DNA of 64,000 nt from Mycolicibacterium phlei (GTDB taxonomy: Bacteria; Actinomycetota; Actinomycetes; Mycobacteriales; Mycobacteriaceae): the NCBI RefSeq assembly GCF_001583415.1, contig NZ_CP014475.1:1178001-1242000 (forward strand), in the 5' to 3' direction. A program made the translations under genes and the position numbers. The notes beneath the pieces are model-generated. The model saw only the letters and a program-made list of their open reading frames with translations, was not told the origin of the DNA and ran no database searches. This document shows positions 42,991-52,215 of this stretch, in pieces (position 1 is the stretch's first letter; the number at the start of each line of letters is the position of its first letter).

Positions 42991-43701
42991 CTAGGCCCCC
43001 ATCAGCATGCGCCACTGGTCGAGGTCGCGGGCCCGGTAGACGTAGTTGCTGCGCTTGACCTCCTCCAGCGGGGCGCTGGGCTCGGCGGAGTACCAGTGAC
43101 CGGGGTAGACGGTCGGATCGCCGCTCAGTTTGGCCAGCGCCTGCAGGCTGCGGAACATGTCGTCGACGTTTCCGCCGGGGAAGTCGGTGCGACCGCAGCC
43201 CTCCAGGAACAGGGTGTCGCCGGCGACCAGCTTCCCGTCGACGAGGAAGCACTGGCTTCCGGGCGTGTGGCCCGGGGTGTGCAGCAGTTCGATGTCGATG
43301 GCGCCGACGGAGACGACGTCGCCGTGCTGGTGGCCGGTGAGCTCGCTGCGGGCGATCCCGGTGACCTTCGAAACCCAGTCCGCCTCAAGGGCGTTGACGT
43401 GCACCGGCACGGTGGTGTGCTCGAGCAGCTCGGCCACGCCCTTGAGGGTGAAGCCCATCATCGAGCCGCCGACGTGGTCGGGGTGGTGGTGGGTGACCAG
43501 CACGCCGGCCAGCCGCATGCCGTCGGCCTCCAGCGCGTTGACCAGGTCACCGGCGGCGTAGGCGGGGTCGACGACGACGGCCTCGCCGGTCTCGCGGTCG
43601 CCGATCAGGTACGCGAAGTTGCGCATCTGCTGGGCCATGACGTCGCCGGCGGCGAAGTCGCGCCCACTGAGCAGCTGACGGAAATACAGGCGGTCAGACA
43701 T
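42991..43701 (-). CDS. MBL-fold metallohydrolase (glyoxalase II-like, Rv0634c type)
   Basis: A 236-residue metallo-beta-lactamase-fold enzyme. The dinuclear metal motif is VTHHHPDHVGG, followed by HTPGHTPGSQCFLV, LVAGDTLFLEGCGR and VYPGHWYSAE. Position and length match M. tuberculosis Rv0634c, annotated as a glyoxalase II. It may hydrolyse a thioester such as an S-acyl mycothiol derivative; the substrate is inferred. In M. tuberculosis too the gene lies just before the tRNA-rpmG-had block. Confidence 0.85.
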   Translation of the reverse strand: MSDRLYFRQLLSGRDFAAGDVMAQQMRNFAYLIGDRETGEAVVVDPAYAAGDLVNALEADGMRLAGVLVTHHHPDHVGGSMMGFTLKGVAELLEHTTVPVHVNALEADWVSKVTGIARSELTGHQHGDVVSVGAIDIELLHTPGHTPGSQCFLVDGKLVAGDTLFLEGCGRTDFPGGNVDDMFRSLQALAKLSGDPTVYPGHWYSAEPSAPLEEVKRSNYVYRARDLDQWRMLMGA

Positions 43702-43733
43702 GCCGCCAGCGTATCGACGGCTAATCCGCCCGC

Positions 43734-44594
43734 CTAATCCTCACCGCGGAGCCGCACCATCCGGATCGTCGACGATTCGTCCAGTTCGACGAGGTCCGAG
43801 CGGGACCGCAGGAAGTCGCTGAACGAGCGGTAGCCCAGCGACTTCTCCGAGAACGACGGGTCCATCCGCTTCATCTGCGCCTTGAGCGCCGAGTTGTGCA
43901 GCCAGTCGGCGTCGTCCTTGCCGTGCGCGATGCGCAGCGCCCGCTCCAGCAGCGCGGTGGCGGCGGCCTGCGGGTCGGGTTGCTCGGGTTCGGCCTCGGC
44001 CTCGGCCTTGGTGCGACGGCGTTTGGGCGCCTCGGTGCTGACCTGCGGCACGCCGGGCAGCGAGTCGTAGGAGACGTACTCGTCGCAGGCGGCGGTCAGC
44101 GAGCGGCTGATCGAGCCGGTGATGCCGATGCCCACCACGTAGCGGCCCAGCCGCTTGCAGCGCTGCGCCAGCGGGATGTAGTCGGAGTCGCCGGCGACGA
44201 TCACCACGTGGGTCAGGTCGGGTAACCGGAACATGTCCTCGACGGCGTCGACGGCCAGCCGGATGTCGGCGCCGTTCTTGTTGTAGGCCGCGGCGGGGAA
44301 CAGTTGCACGAGATCGACTGCGCGCCCGACCAATTGGTCGCGGTAGTCGGCGTTGACGTCGGTGGACCAGTCGGCGTAGGCGCGGGTCAGCACCAGGGTG
44401 CCGAACGACGACGCGTAGTCGATGATGGCGCCGACGTCGACGGTGGCCTCGGCGAGCCGGCCGGGCTTCTTGTGGAAGCCGGCCGCCCGGTCCTTCTGGA
44501 AGGCGTTGCGACCGTGGATCTGGTCGTAGCGGGAGATGACGATGTTGTCGAAGTCGAGGTACACCGCCACACGCGCAACACTGGTATCGGTCAC
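43734..44594 (-). CDS. NYN-domain (PIN-like) protein, LabA/DUF88 type
   Basis: A 286-residue protein with an N-terminal NYN ribonuclease-like domain. Acidic residues are visible in VAVYLDFDNIV, NGADIRLAVDAVEDM and VIVAGDSDYIPLAQRCKRLG, the set that holds Mg in this superfamily. A Lys/Arg/Glu-rich linker leads to a C-terminal LOTUS/OST-HTH-like segment (LGYRSFSDFLRSRSDLVEL). Together these suggest an RNA-cleaving or RNA-binding protein. It is divergent from the tRNA operon. Confidence 0.85.
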   Translation of the reverse strand: MTDTSVARVAVYLDFDNIVISRYDQIHGRNAFQKDRAAGFHKKPGRLAEATVDVGAIIDYASSFGTLVLTRAYADWSTDVNADYRDQLVGRAVDLVQLFPAAAYNKNGADIRLAVDAVEDMFRLPDLTHVVIVAGDSDYIPLAQRCKRLGRYVVGIGITGSISRSLTAACDEYVSYDSLPGVPQVSTEAPKRRRTKAEAEAEPEQPDPQAAATALLERALRIAHGKDDADWLHNSALKAQMKRMDPSFSEKSLGYRSFSDFLRSRSDLVELDESSTIRMVRLRGED

Positions 44595-44707
44595 GTGTCC
44601 GTCCTACCACCTGGGGTGAGGTGCGTGGAGTGATTCGGGTGGGCACCCGGTGCGCACCCGGAAAACGGGGCCTACTACAGTTCAGAAACAGCCGGTTACG
44701 GCGCGGT

Positions 44708-44737
44708 TTGGCGCGGCAAACGGCGAGCCTGTACCCT
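44708..44737 (+). promoter_or_regulatory. Candidate promoter of the tRNA-Thr/tRNA-Met/rpmG/had operon
   Basis: TTGGCG (44708-44713) and TACCCT (44732-44737) are separated by 18 bases, close to the SigA pattern of TTGNNN and TANNNT. The tRNA-Thr begins 42 bases after the -10 box. This is a motif match only; no start site is known. Confidence 0.4.
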
Positions 44738-44778
44738 TTCTGAGGCTCGCGCTGCGGCGCGGGCTGCGAAGTAGGCAG

Positions 44779-44851
44779 GCCCCCTTAGCTCAGTCGGCAG
44801 AGCGTTTCCATGGTAAGGAAAAGGTCAACGGTTCGATTCCGTTAGGGGGCT
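44779..44851 (+). tRNA. tRNA-Thr (anticodon GGT)
   Basis: A 73-base cloverleaf: acceptor GCCCCCT pairs with AGGGGGC, the D arm is TAGCTCAGTCGGCAGAGC, the anticodon loop is ATGGTAA in the stem TTTCC/GGAAA, and the T arm contains GGTTCGATTCC. CCA is not encoded. It lies upstream of tRNA-Met, as in M. tuberculosis (thrT-metT). Confidence 0.96.
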
Positions 44852-44884
44852 CGGTGGTCGGGCGGACTACTGCCCGGATCCCGG

Positions 44885-44958
44885 GGCGGTGTAGCTCAGC
44901 TGGTTAGAGCGCACGACTCATAATCGTGAGGTCGGGGGATCGAGCCCCCCCACCGCTA
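44885..44958 (+). tRNA. tRNA-Met (elongator, anticodon CAT)
   Basis: A 74-base cloverleaf: acceptor GGCGGTG with CACCGCT, D arm TAGCTCAGCTGGTTAGAGC, anticodon loop CTCATAA closed by CACGA/TCGTG, and T arm GGGGGATCGAGCCCCC. The first acceptor pair is G-U. CCA is not encoded. The anticodon stem lacks the three G-C pairs of an initiator tRNA. Confidence 0.95.
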
Positions 44959-44996
44959 CAGACAGCAGCAACGCGTAGACGAAGGACGACAGAACC

Positions 44997-45164
44997 GTGG
45001 CCTCCAGTACCGACGTACGGCCCAAGATCACCTTGGCGTGCGAGGTGTGCAAGCACCGCAACTACATCACCAAGAAGAACCGCCGCAACGATCCCGACCG
45101 GCTGGAGCTCAAGAAGTTCTGCCCCAACTGCGGCAAGCACCAACCGCACAAGGAATCGCGCTAA
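44997..45164 (+). CDS. rpmG: 50S ribosomal protein L33
   Basis: A 55-residue L33 starting with [21 protein letters not shown]. It keeps two zinc-binding pairs, CEVC and CPNC, so it is the zinc-containing (C+) type, like M. tuberculosis RpmG2. It lies between tRNA-Met and hadA, 38 bases after the tRNA. Zinc-containing paralogues are usually replaced by zinc-free ones under zinc starvation; such a pair is not in this window. Confidence 0.95.
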   Translation: MASSTDVRPKITLACEVCKHRNYITKKNRRNDPDRLELKKFCPNCGKHQPHKESR

Positions 45165-45222
45165 GCAGGCGCCGCGCCGAACGGGCAGGTACGCCCGGGC
45201 TGACTAGGTAGGTTCACTAACT

Positions 45223-45702
45223 GTGGCATTGTCCGACCGGATCGTCGGGATGCACTACCGCTATCCCGACTGTTACGTCGTGGGCCGGGAGAAGATCCGC
45301 GAGTTCGCGACCGCGGTCAAGAACGACAACGAGGTTTTCTTCGACGAGAAGATCGCCGCTGAACTGGGCCACCGGGCCCTGCCCACCCCGCTGACGTTCA
45401 CCGCCGTTTTCGGTTACCTGGTGCAGACGTCGTTCTTCAAGTGGGCCGGCGTCGGCATCAAGGACATGAAGATCGTCCAGGTCGACCAGGTGTTCAAGTA
45501 CGCCAAACCGATCTACGCGGGCGACAAGCTCTACTGCGACCTGTATGTCGACTCCGTGCGTCAGGCGCACGGCACCGACATCGTCGTGCTCAAGAACATC
45601 GTCACCGACGAGGCCGGTGACGTCGTGCAGGAGACCTTCACGACCCTGGCGGGTCGGGCGGGCGACGACGGAGAAGAGGGTTTTACTGATGGCACTGCGT
45701 GA
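45223..45702 (+). CDS. hadA: (3R)-hydroxyacyl-ACP dehydratase subunit HadA
   Basis: A 159-residue hot-dog-fold protein, the substrate-binding partner of HadB in the FAS-II dehydratase that builds mycolic acids. It starts at GTG 45223 (MALSDRIVGMHYRYPD). PTPLTFTAVFGYLVQTSF marks the hot-dog helix and YAGDKLYCDLYVDSV a later strand. It lacks the catalytic Asp-His hydratase motif, as expected. It overlaps hadB by 14 bases, so translation is coupled. Thiacetazone- and isoxyl-type inhibitors act on this subunit. Confidence 0.95.
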   Translation: MALSDRIVGMHYRYPDCYVVGREKIREFATAVKNDNEVFFDEKIAAELGHRALPTPLTFTAVFGYLVQTSFFKWAGVGIKDMKIVQVDQVFKYAKPIYAGDKLYCDLYVDSVRQAHGTDIVVLKNIVTDEAGDVVQETFTTLAGRAGDDGEEGFTDGTA

Positions 45703-46117
45703 GTTCGACTCGGTGAAGGTGGGTGACCAGCTCCCCGAGAAGGTGATCTCACTGACCCGGCAGGACCTGGTGAACTATGCCGGGGTGTCCGGTGACCTCA
45801 ATCCGATCCACTGGGACGACGAGATCGCCAAGCAGGTCGGTCTGGACACCGCGATCGCGCACGGCATGCTGACCATGGGTCTGGGTGGCGGCTACGTGAC
45901 GTCGTGGGTGGGTGACCCGGCCGCGGTCACCGAGTACAACGTCCGGTTCACCGCCGTGGTGCCGGTGCCCAACGACGGGGTGGGCGCCGAGATCGTGTTC
46001 AGCGGCCGGGTGAAGTCCGTCGACCCGGAGACCAAGTCGGTGACGATCGCGCTGACGGCGACCACCGGTGGCAAGAAGATCTTCGGTCGCGCCGTCGCGG
46101 TCGCGAAGCTGGCGTAG
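45689..46117 (+). CDS. hadB: (3R)-hydroxyacyl-ACP dehydratase catalytic subunit HadB
   Basis: A 142-residue hot-dog hydratase with the catalytic motif SGDLNPIHWDDEIAKQVGLD (Asp and His), followed by AIAHGMLTMGLGGGYVT. It pairs with HadA for shorter chains or HadC for longer ones to dehydrate 3-hydroxyacyl-AcpM in FAS-II. The ATG at 45689 gives the family length of 142. It overlaps hadA, and hadC begins 3 bases after its stop. Confidence 0.96.
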   Translation: MALREFDSVKVGDQLPEKVISLTRQDLVNYAGVSGDLNPIHWDDEIAKQVGLDTAIAHGMLTMGLGGGYVTSWVGDPAAVTEYNVRFTAVVPVPNDGVGAEIVFSGRVKSVDPETKSVTIALTATTGGKKIFGRAVAVAKLA

Positions 46118-46120
46118 TTC

Positions 46121-46666
46121 ATGGCGCTCAAAATCGACATCCAGGGGATGGTCTGGAAGTACCCCGAGCCGTTCGTCGTGGGCCGTGAGCAGATCCGCCA
46201 GTACGCCGGCGCGGTCAAGGCCGAGGACCCGCAGAGCTTCGACGTGGCCGCGGCCAAGGAGTCCGGTCACGACGGGCTGGTGGCGCCGCTGACGTTCATG
46301 TCGATCTTCGCGGTGATGATCCAGCGGCACTTCTTCCAGCACAACGACGTGGGCTTCGAGACCATGCAGATCGTGCAGGTCGACCAGAAGTTCAAGTACC
46401 ACCGGCCGATCAAAGAGGGCGATGTGCTGACCGGTGTGCTGCACATCGAGTCCGTCGACGAGCGGTTCGGCGCCGACATCGTCACCACCCGCAACGTGCT
46501 CACCGACGACAAGGGTGAGGTGGTGATGGAGTCGTTCACCACGCTGATGGGCCATGAGGGCGACAACTCGATCTCGGCCGGTTGGGACCCCAAGACTGGG
46601 CAGGTCACCCGCAAGCCCGTCAAGCACGACACCACCGCCGAGGAGTCGGTCGCCAAGGCGGATTAG
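46121..46666 (+). CDS. hadC: (3R)-hydroxyacyl-ACP dehydratase subunit HadC
   Basis: A 181-residue hot-dog protein, paralogous to HadA (compare YPEPFVVGREQIRQYAGAVK with YPDCYVVGREKIREFATAVK). It forms the HadBC dehydratase for long meromycolate chains. It is somewhat longer than the M. tuberculosis protein owing to the C-terminal tail (KPVKHDTTAEESVAKAD). The gene closes the had operon, and tRNA-Trp follows. Confidence 0.95.
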   Translation: MALKIDIQGMVWKYPEPFVVGREQIRQYAGAVKAEDPQSFDVAAAKESGHDGLVAPLTFMSIFAVMIQRHFFQHNDVGFETMQIVQVDQKFKYHRPIKEGDVLTGVLHIESVDERFGADIVTTRNVLTDDKGEVVMESFTTLMGHEGDNSISAGWDPKTGQVTRKPVKHDTTAEESVAKAD

Positions 46667-46801
46667 TAAGTACGAGCGGGAGCACGCTACACTCGGAACT
46701 CGGGGTTTTCCCAGTCCAGCGCGCTTCCGTCGGTGCGAGTTATCCGATCGGGGAGCGCGCGAATTGTGTGAGCCCCGAACCGGCGGGATTTTTCCCGCCA
46801 A

Positions 46802-46874
<73 letters not shown>

Positions 46875-46946
46875 CTCAACTGAATACTCGACAAGTGTGG
46901 ACACTGGAGGTATGTGGCCACACAAGGACCAGACGAAAGGCATGCG

Positions 46947-47363
46947 GTGAGCGACGAGCGCGAAGGTGCCGGCTCCGCAGGCACGGACACCGGAACCGGC
47001 GCGGTGGTGACCCGGCCGACGCGGCCCTCGGGCAAGCGGACCCGTCGCGCCGCGGCGGGCGAGGACGTCACCGCTGCGATCGACCTGGGGACCGGCGAGG
47101 AGGCGTCGCCCACCAAGAACGGATCCGGCGACCGCAAGAAGACCGCCAAGAAGCGGGGGGACCGCCCGTCGCGCAACCCGTTCCTGTTCGTCTGGAACTT
47201 CCTGAAGCAGGTCGTCGCCGAGCTGCGCAAGGTGATCTGGCCGAACCGCAAGCAGATGGCCAGCTACACCATGGTGGTGCTGACCTTCCTGGCGTTCATG
47301 GTGGCCATGATCTACGGCGTGGATTTCGGATTCGCCAAGCTCATGACGCTGGTCTTCGGGTGA
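46947..47363 (+). CDS. secE: Preprotein translocase subunit SecE
   Basis: A 138-residue SecE with a long, charged actinobacterial N-terminal extension and a conserved C-terminal part, NYLKQVVAE-like (FLKQVVAELRKVIWPNRKQM), followed by the single membrane helix VVLTFLAFMVAMIYGV. The GTG at 46947 (MSDEREGAG) matches the M. tuberculosis start. An earlier GTG at 46914 sits only 3 bases after GGAGG and is less likely. SecE stabilises SecY. It is co-transcribed with nusG. Confidence 0.93.
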   Translation: MSDEREGAGSAGTDTGTGAVVTRPTRPSGKRTRRAAAGEDVTAAIDLGTGEEASPTKNGSGDRKKTAKKRGDRPSRNPFLFVWNFLKQVVAELRKVIWPNRKQMASYTMVVLTFLAFMVAMIYGVDFGFAKLMTLVFG

Positions 47364-47390
47364 CGACGAGCGACGTACTGAGAGGACTGA

Positions 47391-48194
<804 letters not shown>

Positions 48195-48250
48195 TAGCAG
48201 GAGGGACGGGCCCTCCATGACCACTAATTAGTAAAGGAAACACCACACCC

Positions 48251-48679
48251 ATGGCCCCGAAGAAGAAAGTCATCGGGCTGATCAAGTTGCAGATCCAGGC
48301 CGGGCAGGCCAACCCCGCCCCGCCGGTGGGTCCGGCGCTCGGCCAGCACGGTGTCAACATCATGGAGTTCTGCAAGGCGTACAACGCCGCGACGGAGTCG
48401 CAGCGCGGCAACGTCGTCCCCGTGGAGATCACCGTCTACGAGGACCGCAGCTTCTCCTTCCAGCTGAAGACCCCGCCGGCCGCCAAGCTGCTGCTCAAGG
48501 CCGCGGGCATCCAGAAGGGTTCCGGTGAGCCGCACAAGACCAAGGTCGCCAAGGTGACCTGGGATCAGGTGCGCGAGATCGCCGAGACCAAGAAGGAAGA
48601 CCTCAACGCCAACGACATCGACGCCGCGGCGAAGATCATCGCCGGCACCGCGCGGTCGATGGGGATCACGGTCGAGTAA
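48251..48679 (+). CDS. rplK: 50S ribosomal protein L11
   Basis: A 142-residue L11. The N-terminal segment [20 protein letters not shown] is the site bound by thiopeptides, and [11 protein letters not shown] ends the RNA-binding C-terminal domain. The length is normal. Together with rplA it forms the L11 operon after nusG. It is part of the GTPase-associated centre. Confidence 0.97.
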   Translation: MAPKKKVIGLIKLQIQAGQANPAPPVGPALGQHGVNIMEFCKAYNAATESQRGNVVPVEITVYEDRSFSFQLKTPPAAKLLLKAAGIQKGSGEPHKTKVAKVTWDQVREIAETKKEDLNANDIDAAAKIIAGTARSMGITVE

Positions 48680-48745
48680 CTCGACCCGTCCCAGTGGGAG
48701 AGCTGGCATCGGCTCGCCAACCACAACTTCGATAAGGAGATTCAA

Positions 48746-49453
48746 ATGAGCAAGAAGAGCAAGGCCTACCGCGAAGCCGCGGAGAAGGTGGACCGCAGCC
48801 GGCTGTACACGCCGCTGGAGGCGGCCAAGCTGGCCAAGGAGACGTCGTCGAAGAAGCAGGACGCGACCGTCGAGGTGGCGATCCGGCTGGGCGTGGATCC
48901 GCGCAAGGCCGACCAGATGGTGCGTGGCACCGTGAACCTGCCCCATGGCACCGGTAAGACCGCCCGCGTTGTGGTGTTCGCGGTCGGTGAGAAGGCCGAG
49001 GAGGCCAAGGCGGCCGGCGCCGACGAGGTGGGCAGCGACGACCTGATCGAGAAGATCCAGGGCGGCTGGACCGATTTCGACGCCGCGATCGCGACGCCGG
49101 ACCAGATGGCCAAGGTGGGGCGCATCGCGCGCATCCTGGGTCCGCGTGGCCTGATGCCGAACCCGAAGACCGGCACGGTGACCCCGGATGTCGCCAAGGC
49201 GGTGTCCGACATCAAGGGCGGCAAGATCAACTTCCGCGTCGACAAGCAGGCCAACCTGCACTTCGTGATCGGCAAGGCCTCGTTCGACGAGAAGAAGCTG
49301 GCCGAGAACTACGGTGCGGCGCTCGACGAGATCCTGCGGGCCAAGCCGTCGTCGTCGAAGGGTCGCTACCTGAAGAAGGTCACCATGACCACGACGACCG
49401 GTCCGGGCATCCCGGTCGACCCGTCGGTGACCCGCAACTTCGCCGAGGCGTAA
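48746..49453 (+). CDS. rplA: 50S ribosomal protein L1
   Basis: A 235-residue L1 of the ribosomal L1 stalk. The signature [19 protein letters not shown] is present, with [19 protein letters not shown] in the first half. AAGGAG-like bases precede the ATG. In other bacteria L1 represses its own operon by binding the leader mRNA; no clear L1 target was found by eye here. A terminator follows at 49472. Confidence 0.97.
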   Translation: MSKKSKAYREAAEKVDRSRLYTPLEAAKLAKETSSKKQDATVEVAIRLGVDPRKADQMVRGTVNLPHGTGKTARVVVFAVGEKAEEAKAAGADEVGSDDLIEKIQGGWTDFDAAIATPDQMAKVGRIARILGPRGLMPNPKTGTVTPDVAKAVSDIKGGKINFRVDKQANLHFVIGKASFDEKKLAENYGAALDEILRAKPSSSKGRYLKKVTMTTTTGPGIPVDPSVTRNFAEA

Positions 49454-49471
49454 GACCTTTTCGCTTCACCC

Positions 49472-49502
49472 GACGCCCCCGTCTCAAAGAGGCGGGGGCG
49501 TC
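49472..49502 (+). terminator. Rho-independent-like terminator of the rplK-rplA operon
   Basis: GACGCCCCCG (49472-49481) pairs with CGGGGGCGTC (49493-49502) around TCTCAAAGAGG. A short GGTGTTTT follows, giving a partial U tract. Confidence 0.85.
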
Positions 49503-49634
49503 GGTGTTTTCGGAGGCAACTTTCTAACGATCGGGAGGAACCTGCCCGCCGGAAATCTCGATCGGCTAAATTGACTCGGACGTACAGCGGACCCGGAGCC
49601 GCTGTCCGGTGCGACGATGCGATGGAGGTTTGAG

Positions 49635-50150
49635 ATGGGTCGGCTGCGTGACGGGCGGCGAGGGTCTGCTGCGGTGAAGGTCATGCTGTCGGCGCTATCG
49701 GTGGTGGCCGCGGCGGCGGTGATGCTGGTGGGCTTGGGGCCCGGCATGGCGGCCGCGGCCGACCCGCTGGTGGGCAAGAAGTACTCTGACGCGGCATCGT
49801 GGGTCAACCGGCGCGGCGGCACCCCGGTGGTGACCACGGTGGCCGGCAGCCAGCTCAGCCTGGACGACTGCGTGGTCACCTCGTGGAGCCAGGGCGGCTT
49901 CCTGAACTCCAGCGGGAAGAACGACCGGCGCCGGGAGTACTACCTGCATCTGAACTGCAACAACACGCTGGCCAGCCCGGGGCATCCGGGTAACTCCCTG
50001 ATGACGCCGGAGGGCGCCAAGCGCAAGGCCCAGGAGCGGACCGCGGCGCGGCTGAACGAGCGGCCGGAGCAGTGCCAGCGCAGCGAGTCGATGCTCGAGA
50101 GCTGCCGGCGGTTCTGCAACAACACGGGTCTCTGCAAGTTCGAGTTGTAG
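49635..50150 (+). CDS. Secreted hypothetical protein with a PASTA-like segment
   Basis: A 171-residue precursor with a signal peptide (VKVMLSALSVVAAAAVMLVG, cleavage near GMAAAADP). The first mature segment, LVGKKYSDAASWVNRRGG, resembles one PASTA repeat. Several paired cysteines follow (LDDCVV, HLNCNNT, PEQCQRS, ESCRRFCNNTGLCKFEL), so the mature protein is probably disulfide-bonded. The ATG at 49635 has GGAGGTTTGAG upstream. Function unknown. An insertion element starts 66 bases after its stop. Confidence 0.8.
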   Translation: MGRLRDGRRGSAAVKVMLSALSVVAAAAVMLVGLGPGMAAAADPLVGKKYSDAASWVNRRGGTPVVTTVAGSQLSLDDCVVTSWSQGGFLNSSGKNDRRREYYLHLNCNNTLASPGHPGNSLMTPEGAKRKAQERTAARLNERPEQCQRSESMLESCRRFCNNTGLCKFEL

Positions 50151-50296
50151 ATCTGTCAGTACCCGGTAGGTCGCGCTGCTAACGGTTCCGCTCCGACCAT
50201 GCTTGCCGACCGCTACTGAGGTGAGCCCCTCGTAGTGGTCCAGTCGTTGTGCGACTCTGTTGCCCGGTCTGCGGGCAAGGAAGAATCGACAACGAC

Positions 50297-50584
50297 ATGG
50301 CATCGAACAAGCGCCGGCGGCATACGCCGGATCAGATCATCCGCAAGCTGGCCGAGGGCAACAAGCTGCTCGGGAGCGGCCAGGAGCTCGCTGAGGTGTG
50401 TCGGCACCTGGAGATCGCCGAATCGACCTGGCATCGCTGGGTAGCCCAGTACGGCGGCATGAAGGCCAACGAGGCCAAACGGCTCAAAGAGCTCGAGGCC
50501 GAGAACGCCCGGCTCGAGAAGCTGGTCGCCAATCAGGCTCTCGACATCGACATGCTCAAGGAGATTTCGGCGGGAAACTTTTGA
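50297..50584 (+). CDS. IS407-group transposase OrfA (helix-turn-helix)
   Basis: A 95-residue OrfA. The HTH part is RRHTPDQIIRKLAEGNKLLG, then DVCRHLEIAEST-like (AEVCRHLEIAESTWHRWVAQ). The leucine zipper follows (KRLKELEAENARLEKLVAN). It binds the element's ends and feeds into OrfAB by frameshifting at 50572. It stops at the TGA at 50582-50584. Confidence 0.9.
   Translation: MASNKRRRHTPDQIIRKLAEGNKLLGSGQELAEVCRHLEIAESTWHRWVAQYGGMKANEAKRLKELEAENARLEKLVANQALDIDMLKEISAGNF
50572..50578 (+). other. Programmed -1 frameshift site (GGGAAAC)
   Basis: The heptamer G GGA AAC in the OrfA frame fits the X-XXY-YYZ slippery rule. A one-base backward slip moves the ribosome from OrfA into the OrfB frame (GGG AAA CTT TTG), 4 bases before the OrfA stop codon. 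This is the usual way IS3 elements make the full transposase. Confidence 0.7.
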
Positions 50585-51435
50585 CCCCGAACCGCAAGCG
50601 CAGCGCCGTAGCGGCGCTGCGTGAGCGGTTCGGGGTGTCCGAACGCCGCGCCTGCACCGTCGTGGGCATCCACCGGTCCACAAAGCGCCTGACCCCGGCG
50701 CCGGTGACCACCGAGGAAGCCGAGTTGCGGGCCTGGCTGCGCAAGTTCTCCACTGACCGGCCACGCTGGGGGTGGCGACGGGCGGCCAAGATGGCCCGCC
50801 GCGCCGGCTGGCAGGTCAACAACAAGCGCATCCGTCGACTGTGGCGCGCAGAGGGCCTTCGGGTTCCGCAGCGGCGCCGCAAAAAGCGTCTCACCGGTAT
50901 CGGCGTCGCCGTCAGCGCGATGTCACCGATCCGCCCCAACGTCATCTGGGCGATGGACTTCCAGTTCGACACCACCGCCGATGGCCGCACCATCAAGATG
51001 CTCAACGTCATCGACGAGTTCACCCGCCAAGCACTCGCGATCGAGGTCGACCGCGCCATCAACGCCGACGGCGTCGTCGACGTGCTGGATCGCCTGGCGC
51101 TGACCCACGGGGCGCCGCGGTACGTGCGTTTCGACAACGGTCCTGAGTTCGTCGCCCACGCCGTGAGCGATTGGTGCCGATTCAACAGTGCTGGTTCACT
51201 TTTCATTGATCCCGGCTCGCCCTGGCAGAACGCCTTCATCGAATCATTCAACGGTCGCCTGCGCGACGAACTGCTCAACTCCTGGCGCTTCGACTCCCTA
51301 CGCGAAGCCCGCGTGATCATCGAAGACTGGAGGATCGACTACAACGCCAACCGACCCCACTCCGCCCACGGTGAACTCACCCCGACCGAGTTCGCTCTAC
51401 AGTGGGCCACGACCCACCAACCCCAAGTCGCTTAA
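50572..51435 (+). CDS. IS407-group transposase OrfB (DDE integrase domain)
   Basis: The reading frame entered by -1 slippage at 50572; a TTG at 50581 is the only nearby possible independent start. The rve/DDE integrase core is intact: VIWAMDFQFDT (first Asp), VRFDNGPEFVA (second Asp) and NAFIESFNGRLRDELLN (Glu). HTH_21-like WGWRRAAKMARRAGW lies upstream. It ends WATTHQPQVA at 51435. It is apparently functional. Confidence 0.9.
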   Translation, partial: GKLLTPNRKRSAVAALRERFGVSERRACTVVGIHRSTKRLTPAPVTTEEAELRAWLRKFSTDRPRWGWRRAAKMARRAGWQVNNKRIRRLWRAEGLRVPQRRRKKRLTGIGVAVSAMSPIRPNVIWAMDFQFDTTADGRTIKMLNVIDEFTRQALAIEVDRAINADGVVDVLDRLALTHGAPRYVRFDNGPEFVAHAVSDWCRFNSAGSLFIDPGSPWQNAFIESFNGRLRDELLNSWRFDSLREARVIIEDWRIDYNANRPHSAHGELTPTEFALQWATTHQPQVA

Positions 51436-51464
51436 CGAGTGGACCACCAAACGGGTCCCCCTCA

Positions 51465-51816
51465 GCCGGACCAAGGCACGTCGCTACGAACACCCCGCGC
51501 CCGGGGATCTGATCCATGTCGACATCAAAAAGCTCGGTCGTATCCCCGACGGGGGCGGACATCGCATGCTGGGGCGCACGGTCGGCAACCGCAACAACAA
51601 GAAGCGCGGCCGAGGTTACGCCTATCTGCACCACGCGCTCGACGACCACTCTCGGCTGGCCTACTCAGAGATCCTCGCCGATGAACGCAAAGAGACCGCC
51701 TCAGCGTTCTGGATCCGCGCTCAAGCGTTCTTCGACGAGCATGGCATCGTGGTCAAACGGGTGCTCACCGACAACGGATCCTGTTACCGGTCAAAGCTGT
51801 TCGCCGAGACCATCGG
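51465..51816 (+). pseudogene. IS481-family transposase remnant, truncated at both ends
   Basis: This segment encodes the middle of an IS481-type transposase: RRYEHPAPGDLIHVDIKKLG (first Asp), RMLGRTVGNRN, YLHHALDDHSRLAYSEI and VLTDNGSCYRSKLFAE (second Asp). The N-terminal helix-turn-helix and the catalytic Glu region are missing. Its left edge is the end of the IS407-group element and its right edge the start of the IS6110-like element. The missing halves are not elsewhere in the window. Confidence 0.85.
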
Positions 51817-51870
51817 TGAAACGCCCTGGAAATCCCGGAGGCTCCTGACCTTGGAAACGAGGATGCAGGT

Positions 51871-52215
51871 ATGCCGAAGGAACAGTCGCCCGGGAAGCCG
51901 ACGACACGTCGATACAGTGCCGAGGAGAAGGCCGCCGCGGTGCGGATGGTCCGCACCTTGCGCGCGGAGCTGGGCACCGAGCAGGGCACAGTGCAGCGGG
52001 TCGCTCGCCAGCTCGGCTACGGAGTGGAATCGGTGCGCACCTGGGTCCGTCAGGTCGACATCGACGAAGGCCTGGCTCCTGGGGTGACGACCTCGGAGTC
52101 GAAGAAGGTGAAGGAACTCGAACAGGAGATCCGAGAACTCAAGCGTGCCAACGAGATTCTGAAGCGAGCGGCAAGTTTCTTCGGGGCGGAGCTCGACCGC
52201 CAACACAAGAAATAG
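51871..52215 (+). CDS. IS6110-like transposase OrfA
   Basis: A 114-residue OrfA with an HTH_Tnp_1 domain (RRYSAEEKAAAVRMVRTLRA, then VARQLGYGVESVRTWVRQVD) and a leucine-zipper tail (LEQEIRELKRANEILKRAAS). It ends FFGAELDRQHKK; IS6110 OrfA, as I recall it, ends similarly (FFAAELDR). It overlaps OrfB, which is one base back. Confidence 0.9.
   Translation: MPKEQSPGKPTTRRYSAEEKAAAVRMVRTLRAELGTEQGTVQRVARQLGYGVESVRTWVRQVDIDEGLAPGVTTSESKKVKELEQEIRELKRANEILKRAASFFGAELDRQHKK

Larger units (their letters stand above)
50217..51464 (+). mobile_element. IS3-family insertion sequence, IS407-group type
   Basis: A 1248-bp element whose ends begin TGAGGTGAGCCCC (50217) and finish with the matching inverted end ...CCCCCTCA (51464). 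The inner inverted block TGGTCCAGTCGTT at the left matches TGGTCCACTCGTT at the right. It encodes overlapping orfA and orfB with a -1 slip site between them. No target duplication is visible: the flanks read CTAC on the left and GCCG on the right. The right flank is an IS481 remnant, so it inserted into or recombined with another element. Confidence 0.85.

Noticed and set aside
46914..46946. An earlier GTG start for secE
   Set aside because: GGAGG lies only 3 bases before it, and the remembered M. tuberculosis protein starts MSDE, matching the GTG at 46947. It remains possible.
48195..48250. A hairpin (GGAGGG/CCCTCC) after nusG as a terminator or attenuator
   Set aside because: The stem is only about six base pairs with no U tract and contains ribosome-site-like bases; evidence is too weak.
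50217..51464. A target-site duplication around the IS407-group element
   Set aside because: The flanking four bases differ (CTAC and GCCG), so no duplication can be claimed.
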